Shown one piece after another: positions 28,037 to 32,904 of a stretch of DNA of 32,904 bases. Source of the DNA: Wenzhouxiangella sp. (GTDB lineage Bacteria > Pseudomonadota > Gammaproteobacteria > Xanthomonadales > Wenzhouxiangellaceae). The notes below the pieces were generated by a model. It had not been told where the DNA came from. It searched no databases and saw only the letters and a program-made list of their open reading frames with translations. How positions within the stretch are numbered: position 1 is the stretch's first letter; each line of letters begins with the position of its first letter. The stretch lies in NCBI GenBank assembly GCA_007134485.1, contig SLKT01000050.1, positions 1 through 32,904 on the forward strand, read 5' to 3'. Both the position numbers and the translations under genes were made by a program.

Positions 28037-28975
28037 ATGCGAAAAAATCTCATTGTCGTCATGGACGATATTGCCTCGATCACGGTCAGGAAGGACACCA
28101 GCCTGGCCCTGATGCTGGAGGGTCAGCGTCGTGGCTACCACCTTCATTACATGAATGATCCGGATCTGTTTCTGGACAACGGCGAGATCATTGCTCGCAT
28201 GCACCGGATCCGGGTCAGGGATGATGCCGATGGCTGGTTCGAGCTCGGAGCGGAAGTCACCCGGCCACTCGGTGAGGAGGATCTGGTGCTGATGCGCTCC
28301 GATCCCCCGGTCGATGACGATTATCTGTTTGCAACCTACCTGCTCGAACTGGCCGAGCGTGCCGGTGCCCGGGTGGTCAATCGCCCGCGCGCGCTGCGCG
28401 ATTTCAACGAAAAGCTGGCCATTGCTCACTTTCCCGACCTGACTCCCGATACCCTGGTCTCGTCGAACCCGGCGCGTTTACGCGAATTCGTGGGCGAGCG
28501 CGAGCGGTCGGTGCTCAAGCCACTCGACGGCATGGGCGGGAAGAGCATATTCCTGAGCGCTCCCGGTGATCCGAACCTCAACGTGATCATCGAAACCCTG
28601 ACCCGCAACGGCCGGCGTCTGGCCATGGCCCAGGAATTCCTGCCTGCCATTGCCGATGGAGACAAGCGCATTCTGATCATTCACGGTCGTCCCGTGCCCT
28701 ATTTGCTTGCCCGTATTCCCGGAGAGCAGGATTTCCGCGGCAACCTGGCTCGCGGCGGGCGCGGGGAAGGGCGGGAGTTGTCGCCGACCGACCGGGCGAT
28801 CGCCGAGGCAGTGGCGCCGCTGTTGCTCGAAAATGGAATTGATCTGGCCGGACTCGATGTCATCGGTGACCGGTTGACCGAAATCAACGTGACCAGCCCG
28901 ACCTGCGTGCGGGAACTGGATGCCCAATTCGGGATCAACATTGCAGGAGATCTGTTCGACGCCGTCGACCCATGA
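28037..28975 (+). CDS. gshB: Glutathione synthetase
   Basis: Joins glycine to gamma-glutamylcysteine with ATP, the last step of glutathione synthesis. The 312-residue ATP-grasp protein has DPPVDDDYLFATYLLE (about 94-109), the glycine-rich VLKPLDGMGGKSIF loop (about 158-171), the RILIIHGRPVPYLLARIP segment and GLDVIGDRLTEINVTSPT near the end. GGAG lies 5 bases before the ATG. It overlaps tonB as ATGA. The gshB-tonB-algH-ruvX-pyrB order next to pilG is the same as in Pseudomonas aeruginosa. Confidence 0.97.
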   Translation: MRKNLIVVMDDIASITVRKDTSLALMLEGQRRGYHLHYMNDPDLFLDNGEIIARMHRIRVRDDADGWFELGAEVTRPLGEEDLVLMRSDPPVDDDYLFATYLLELAERAGARVVNRPRALRDFNEKLAIAHFPDLTPDTLVSSNPARLREFVGERERSVLKPLDGMGGKSIFLSAPGDPNLNVIIETLTRNGRRLAMAQEFLPAIADGDKRILIIHGRPVPYLLARIPGEQDFRGNLARGGRGEGRELSPTDRAIAEAVAPLLLENGIDLAGLDVIGDRLTEINVTSPTCVRELDAQFGINIAGDLFDAVDP

Positions 28976-29835
28976 AATCAAAGCTGTCCGTCACGTTCGG
29001 GGGAGATTCGCTGACCCTGGCCCTTGCCGTGGCCATTGCGCTGCATGTGGTCGTGATCGGGCTGGTGCACTTTGACGTGATCCTCGATCGTCCGGACTCG
29101 GTCCCCACCAGCCTGGACGTCATCCTTGTTGAGTGGGCCACCGACGAGCCCCCGGAAGACGCCGACTTTCTGGCCCAGGTCACGCAGCGCGGGGCCGGGG
29201 AAAGTCCGGACCTGGACCGACCCGCCGAGCCGGTTCCGGCCGGGGAAGTGATGCCCGAGGTCGAGCCGGAACCCGAGGAGGTCGAGGCCGAGACGCCCGA
29301 GGTCGAAATGGCCCCGACCGAACTGATCGCCACCGAGGCGCTGGATGCCGACCTGCTGGTCGATCCCGAACCGGATGATGCACCGACCGACCGGGTCGAT
29401 GCGCGTGAGCTTCGCCAGCAGTCACTGGCCATGGCCCGATCCTCGCCCGACCGCTTTGCCCAGGCCCAGGACTTTCCGGAGCGCAAGCGGCGCAAGTTCA
29501 TATCGGCCAATACGCGCGAACACCTCTATGCCAGCTACATGCGGGCCTGGGTCGCCAAGGTGGAACGGGTGGGCAATATGAATTACCCCGAGCAGGCGCG
29601 GCGCATGAACCTGGAGGGCAGCCTGGTGTTGAGTGTGGATGTGCTGGCCGATGGCAGTGTCGATCAGATCCGCGTGCTGCGCTCGTCCGGCTACGACGTA
29701 CTGGATGAGGCGGCGGTCAGAATCGTGCGCCTGTCGGCGCCTTTTGCGCCCTTGTCCCAGGAGATTCGCGAAGAGGTGGATGTACTGACCATTACCCGGA
29801 CCTGGCAATTCTCCAGTCGCACGGGACTGCACTGA
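28972..29835 (+). CDS. TonB-family energy transducer (TonB3-like)
   Basis: A 287-residue protein with one N-terminal membrane helix (about 14-34), a long acidic Glu/Asp/Pro spacer (about 55-145) and a C-terminal TonB domain (about 195-280; NYPEQARRMNLEGSLVLSV, SVDQIRVLRSSGYDVLDEAA). TonB proteins pass proton-motive force from ExbB/ExbD to the outer membrane. The spacer lacks the Lys-Pro repeats of classical TonB, and exbB/exbD are not nearby. In Pseudomonas the gene at this position (tonB3) is needed for normal twitching, so a link to the adjacent pilus system is likely, though inferred. It starts inside the gshB stop. Confidence 0.9.
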   Translation: MKSKLSVTFGGDSLTLALAVAIALHVVVIGLVHFDVILDRPDSVPTSLDVILVEWATDEPPEDADFLAQVTQRGAGESPDLDRPAEPVPAGEVMPEVEPEPEEVEAETPEVEMAPTELIATEALDADLLVDPEPDDAPTDRVDARELRQQSLAMARSSPDRFAQAQDFPERKRRKFISANTREHLYASYMRAWVAKVERVGNMNYPEQARRMNLEGSLVLSVDVLADGSVDQIRVLRSSGYDVLDEAAVRIVRLSAPFAPLSQEIREEVDVLTITRTWQFSSRTGLH

Positions 29836-29880
29836 GCGGCAGGTGGTCGGGGGTGTGTCCACGCCGTTGTTTCCCGGCGC

Positions 29881-29889
29881 TGGTAGAAT
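29881..29889 (+). promoter_or_regulatory. Extended -10 immediately upstream of algH
   Basis: TGGTAGAAT fits an extended -10. Only six bases separate it from the GTG start of algH, so transcription would begin at or next to the start codon and the mRNA would be leaderless. No ribosome-binding site is seen before the GTG. Confidence 0.45.
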
Positions 29890-29895
29890 ACCGGT

Positions 29896-30453
29896 GTGAG
29901 TTACCTGGAGCATCAATTCCTGATCGCCATGCCCGGCATGGAAGACCCCAATTTTTTCCGTGGCGTCACCCTGCTATGCCAGCACAATGAAGAAGGCGCA
30001 TTGGGGATTACCATCAATCGGCCATCGAGCGAATTCACCCTGGCTGACGTACTGACTCAGATCGGAATTGCCTGCGAGGATGATCGAGTCGCCACCATGC
30101 CGGTCTACGAGGGTGGGCCGGTCCACCCGGAACGCGGCTTCGTGCTGCACACCGGGGAACCGAACTGGGAATCGAGCATGGTTGTCGGCAACGGGATCAG
30201 TGTGACGACATCGCGCGATGTGCTCGAGGCCATCGGCGCCGGTCGTGGCCCCGACAAGTTTTTGGTGGCCTTGGGCTATGCCGGTTGGGCCGCCGGCCAG
30301 CTCGAGGACGAAATGCGCGAAAATGCCTGGCTGAACGTGATGGCTCGCTCCGACATTGTCTTCGATCTCCCCGACGACAAGCGCTGGGAGCAGGCGGTTG
30401 CAGCGCTCGGCATCAACGTTTCCAGCTTGCAGCCGTCTGGCGGCCATGCCTGA
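29896..30453 (+). CDS. algH: AlgH/YqgE family protein (UPF0301)
   Basis: A 185-residue cytosolic protein of the conserved YqgE/AlgH family, with FLIAMPGMEDPNFFRGVTLL at the start, GALGITINRPS (about 34-44), YEGGPVHPERGFVLH (about 71-85) and LGYAGWAAGQLEDEM (about 128-142). Its biochemical role is not settled; in Pseudomonas it was reported to affect alginate gene expression. The GTG at 29896 puts the conserved N-terminus in place and no better start is available. The end overlaps ruvX by 8 bases. Confidence 0.93.
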   Translation: MSYLEHQFLIAMPGMEDPNFFRGVTLLCQHNEEGALGITINRPSSEFTLADVLTQIGIACEDDRVATMPVYEGGPVHPERGFVLHTGEPNWESSMVVGNGISVTTSRDVLEAIGAGRGPDKFLVALGYAGWAAGQLEDEMRENAWLNVMARSDIVFDLPDDKRWEQAVAALGINVSSLQPSGGHA

Positions 30454-30892
30454 AAGCGCCGACGGCAACTGGCTGGCCATCGACTTCGGTGAGCGCACCA
30501 TCGGCCTGGCGGTTGCCCATCCCCTGACCGGATCGGCCAGACCCCTGGATCCGGTTCGCAATACCAGTCTCGAGGGCGTCGACCAGGCGCTGGTCGATCA
30601 GATTCGGCAGTGGCGTCCGGTCGAAATCGTGATCGGATTGCCGCTTGACGGCGAAGGCAACGATACCGGGATGAGCCGTCGAATCCGCCAGTTTGCCGCG
30701 CGTATTGCCGAACTGGCGCCCGATGTGCCAGTCAGTCTCCACGATGAACGTCTCAGCTCGGCAGCTGCGGCCAATGAATTTGCCCATCGTCGCAGCCAGG
30801 GCAGGGCAAGGCGACGTGACGCGGCCCGGCTCGATAGCCTGGCGGCGGCCCAGATCCTGGATTCCTGGATGCGAGAACATGGAAAAGCCTGA
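30446..30892 (+). CDS. ruvX: RuvX/YqgF pre-16S rRNA nuclease family protein
   Basis: An RNase H-like nuclease of 148 residues, described as a putative Holliday-junction resolvase and as the nuclease maturing the 5' end of 16S rRNA. Seen are WLAIDFGERTIGLAV (first catalytic Asp), VIGLPLDGEGNDTGMSRR and the final SLHDERLSS and DAARLDSLAAAQIL segments. The ATG at 30446 overlaps the algH stop, giving the usual short N-terminus; longer in-frame upstream sequence lies within algH and was not used. Its end overlaps pyrB by 14 bases. Confidence 0.94.
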   Translation: MPESADGNWLAIDFGERTIGLAVAHPLTGSARPLDPVRNTSLEGVDQALVDQIRQWRPVEIVIGLPLDGEGNDTGMSRRIRQFAARIAELAPDVPVSLHDERLSSAAAANEFAHRRSQGRARRRDAARLDSLAAAQILDSWMREHGKA

Positions 30893-31790
30893 TCGCGGCT
30901 TGCATCATCTGCTCGGCATCGACTCGCTGACCGACCGTGATATCGAATCATTGATCGAGCGGACGCTGGAATTGTCCAACGGCGCGCCGGCAAGTTCGGC
31001 AAGCGTCACCACCGCAAACCTGTTCTTCGAGCCGAGCACGCGTACCCGGGTGTCGTTCGAGCTGGCGGCATTGCGACTGGGCATGCGGGTGATCAACATC
31101 GAACTGGAGAAATCATCCGCCACCAAGGGTGAAAGCCTGGAGGATACCGTGGCCACCCTGGCGGCGATGGGGGTCGGCTGCCTGGTCATCCGGCATCCTC
31201 AGACCGGACGACTGCAGCAACTGGCCGAAAATCTGCACGCGCCGATCCGGCTGCTCAATGCCGGTGATGGACAGGGCGAGCATCCCAGCCAGGCGTTGCT
31301 GGATGCAGCCACGCTGGCCGCCGACGGCCTTGACTGGTCGCAGGCAACAATCGCCATCGTGGGCGATATCCGCCATTCCCGGGTGGCCGGTTCCAACCTC
31401 AAACTTTTTGATCGGCTTGGCGCCGGTCGTTTGCGAATCGCCGGCCCGGAGGAAATGCTGCCTGATCCGCCGGGTATCGAGCGGGTGGAAGTCTGTCACT
31501 CGATCGAGGCGGCGGTGCGTGATGCCGATGTCATCATGATGCTGCGTGTCCAGCGCGAGCGCATGGATCGAGCCGGCTGGCCGGATCCCGACCAGTACCA
31601 TCGTCGCTGGGGCTTGAATCCGGCGCACCTGGAGCTGGCCCGGCCCGGCTGTCGCGTGATGCACCCGGGTCCGATCAATCGGGGCATGGAGATCGACGGG
31701 GCGGTGGCCGACTCCGACCAATCCTTGATTCTTGATCAGGTGCGCATGAGCGTATTCGCGAGAATGGCCATCTTCGAGTGGTTGCATTAG
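30879..31790 (+). CDS. pyrB: Aspartate carbamoyltransferase catalytic subunit
   Basis: Forms carbamoyl-aspartate, the committed step of pyrimidine synthesis. The 303-residue protein shows FFEPSTRTRVSFELAA (carbamoyl phosphate binding), KGESLEDT, GEHPSQALLD and VMHPGPINRGMEI (aspartate side), all intact. The ATG at 30879 overlaps the ruvX 3' end; a longer frame would run back through ruvX. Neither pyrI, pyrR nor a pyrC/pyrC' partner follows: in Pseudomonas pyrR lies between ruvX and pyrB, and it is absent here, so any UMP control must differ. Confidence 0.96.
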   Translation: MEKPDRGLHHLLGIDSLTDRDIESLIERTLELSNGAPASSASVTTANLFFEPSTRTRVSFELAALRLGMRVINIELEKSSATKGESLEDTVATLAAMGVGCLVIRHPQTGRLQQLAENLHAPIRLLNAGDGQGEHPSQALLDAATLAADGLDWSQATIAIVGDIRHSRVAGSNLKLFDRLGAGRLRIAGPEEMLPDPPGIERVEVCHSIEAAVRDADVIMMLRVQRERMDRAGWPDPDQYHRRWGLNPAHLELARPGCRVMHPGPINRGMEIDGAVADSDQSLILDQVRMSVFARMAIFEWLH

Positions 31791-31796
31791 TAAAAT
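31791..31796 (+). promoter_or_regulatory. Candidate -10 for thiS
   Basis: TAAAAT directly follows the pyrB stop and precedes the thiS ATG by 7 bases. If used, the thiS transcript would be nearly leaderless, as suggested for algH. No good -35 was found, and readthrough from pyrB is equally possible. No TPP riboswitch could fit in the 13-base gap. Confidence 0.3.
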
Positions 31797-31803
31797 ACCC
31801 GGC

Positions 31804-32004
31804 ATGAACATTTATGTGAATGGCGAGAGCCGTAATATCGAGCAGGCCGGCTCGGTGGCCGAGTTGTTGATCGAACTCGGGCTGGCCGAAAAGCGCGTGG
31901 CCGTCGAGCGCAATGGGGAACTGGTTCCCAGGAGTCGACATGCCCAGCAACCCATCGAAGAAGGCGATCGTGTCGAGATCGTCCAGGCCATCGGCGGGGG
32001 TTGA
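31804..32004 (+). CDS. thiS: Sulfur carrier protein ThiS
   Basis: A 66-residue ubiquitin-like protein whose C-terminal Gly is adenylated and thiocarboxylated to donate sulfur to the thiazole of thiamine. It starts MNIYVNGE and ends [10 protein letters not shown], so the Gly-Gly tail is present with one extra Gly. thiG begins two bases after its stop. thiF, needed for activation, is not in the window and must lie elsewhere. Confidence 0.94.
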   Translation: MNIYVNGESRNIEQAGSVAELLIELGLAEKRVAVERNGELVPRSRHAQQPIEEGDRVEIVQAIGGG

Positions 32005-32006
32005 GG

Positions 32007-32801
32007 ATGTCCACGTTGCCTGAAGACAAGCCGCTGGTGATTGCCGGCCGGACGTACCGTTCGCGACTGCTGACCGGGACAGGAAAATACGCCGATCTCG
32101 AGCAGGCCCGACAGGCCACCGAGGCCGCCGGCGCCGAGATCGTGACGGTCGCCATTCGCCGCAGCAATATCGGCCAGAATCCGGACGAGCCCAACCTGCT
32201 GGATGTGTTGCCGCCGGATCGTTACACCATCCTGCCCAATACCGCCGGATGCTTCACGGTTACTGAGGCCGTGCGTACCTGCCGCCTGGCGCGCGAGCTG
32301 CTGGACGGGCACAAGCTGGTCAAGCTCGAGGTGCTGGGTGATGAAAAGACCCTCTTCCCGGACATCACCGCAACCCTGGAGGCAGCCGAAACCCTGATCG
32401 ACGAGGGCTTCGATGTGATGGTCTACACCAATGATGACCCGATCATGGCGCGCCGATTTGCCGAGATGGGCTGCGTGGCGGTCATGCCGCTGGCCGCTCC
32501 GATTGGCTCGGGCCTGGGCATCCAGAATCACTGGAACATTCTGACCATCGTCGAGGAAGCCACCGTCCCCATCCTCGTCGATGCCGGGGTCGGTACGGCA
32601 TCGGATGCCGCCATCGCCATGGAGCTGGGCTGCGATGGCGTGCTCATGAACACCGCCATCGCCCAGGCAAAGGATCCGGTTCGCATGGCCCGCGCCATGA
32701 AACTGGCCATTGAAGCCGGACGCGAGGCGTTCCTGTCGGGGCGTATTCCACGTAAGCGATTTGCCTCGGCCTCATCGCCTTTGGATGGGATGTTTTTTTG
32801 A
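32007..32801 (+). CDS. thiG: Thiazole synthase
   Basis: Builds the thiazole phosphate of thiamine from deoxyxylulose 5-phosphate, dehydroglycine (or glycine imine) and ThiS-carried sulfur. The 264 residues show [11 protein letters not shown] (20-30), the Schiff-base lysine K106 in [25 protein letters not shown] and [15 protein letters not shown], all typical. The ATG at 32007 is used; a TTG two codons earlier is inside the thiS stop region. GAGG directly precedes the ATG. No terminator is seen after it, and repeat arrays begin two bases past the stop. Confidence 0.97.
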   Translation: MSTLPEDKPLVIAGRTYRSRLLTGTGKYADLEQARQATEAAGAEIVTVAIRRSNIGQNPDEPNLLDVLPPDRYTILPNTAGCFTVTEAVRTCRLARELLDGHKLVKLEVLGDEKTLFPDITATLEAAETLIDEGFDVMVYTNDDPIMARRFAEMGCVAVMPLAAPIGSGLGIQNHWNILTIVEEATVPILVDAGVGTASDAAIAMELGCDGVLMNTAIAQAKDPVRMARAMKLAIEAGREAFLSGRIPRKRFASASSPLDGMFF

Positions 32802-32803
32802 AG

Positions 32804-32831
32804 GTCGGGAGACGGAAGACGGGAGACGGAA
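32804..32831. repeat. Heptamer array, unit GACGGRA, after thiG
   Basis: Four 7-bp units: GTCGGGA, GACGGAA, GACGGGA, GACGGAA. Same unit as at 64-105, again beside a TGACCCC-type array, so the two array kinds travel together. Confidence 0.9.
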
Positions 32832-32846
32832 GAAGGCTCCAGACCT

Positions 32847-32904
32847 CCGACTTCTGACCTCTGACTTCTGACCCCTGACCCCTGACCCCTGACCCCTGAC
32901 CCCT
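32847..32904. repeat. Heptamer array, unit CTGACYY, at the window end
   Basis: Eight full units in register: CCGACTT, CTGACCT, CTGACTT, then five CTGACCC, continuing to the last base. It is the same repeat as at 199-222 and 10253-10283 (other strand), diverged on the left and perfect on the right, and it runs out of the window. Confidence 0.93.

Noticed and set aside
31791-31803. TPP riboswitch before thiS
   Set aside because: The gap is only 13 bases, far too short, and no thi-box sequence is seen.

Overview
The window is a gene-dense stretch (about 60% G+C by eye) of a gammaproteobacterial chromosome. It contains a type IV pilus chemotaxis (Chp) cluster, an aroQ-accB-accC operon, groES-groEL beside cutA-dsbD, and a gshB-tonB-algH-ruvX-pyrB block, gene orders shared with Pseudomonas and Xanthomonas. 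Heptamer repeat arrays in the gaps, PilG/PilJ-type proteins and a Mg-type HemB fit a Xanthomonadales/Wenzhouxiangella-like lineage. That placement is an inference, since there is no rRNA to test it. Nearly all genes look intact and housekeeping; no phage, insertion sequence, CRISPR, tRNA or rRNA was seen.

Layout. 1-222: four kinds of 7-bp tandem repeat, the last running into the 3' end of aroE. 188-4269 (minus): mnmC, a small coiled-coil protein, hemB, aroE. 4348-4370: a Zur-box-like site before a MerC-domain membrane protein. 4894-5280: gcvH, overlapping tail to tail with the next block. 5265-10238 (minus): a tightly overlapping run of amidoligase, class I glutamine amidotransferase, glnE (GS adenylyltransferase) and nfi (endonuclease V). 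10253-10316: four heptamers and a strong bidirectional terminator. 10341-12352 (minus): groES-groEL with a good sigma-32 promoter. 12674-15763 (plus): cutA, a DsbD with a duplicated N-terminal domain, and a TlpA-like thioredoxin. 15891-18172 (plus): aroQ-accB-accC. 18204-27846 (minus): pilG-pilI-pilJ-chpA-chpC, a Chp system without pilH, pilK or chpB. 28037-32801 (plus): gshB-tonB-algH-ruvX-pyrB-thiS-thiG. 32804-32904: heptamer arrays again, running off the end.

How the genes work together. PilG, PilI, PilJ, ChpA and ChpC form one signalling pathway controlling type IV pili, and the tonB beside them matches the position of Pseudomonas tonB3, which is linked to twitching. CutA, DsbD and the TlpA-like protein suggest metal and thiol handling in the periplasm. 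The amidoligase/amidotransferase pair is the least understood part: it is probably a make-and-break couple for a gamma-glutamyl-type amide, co-translated with the regulator of glutamine synthetase. The most unusual features are the heptamer arrays, the amidoligase-GATase-glnE operon, the DsbD duplication and the Zur-like site before the MerC-family gene.
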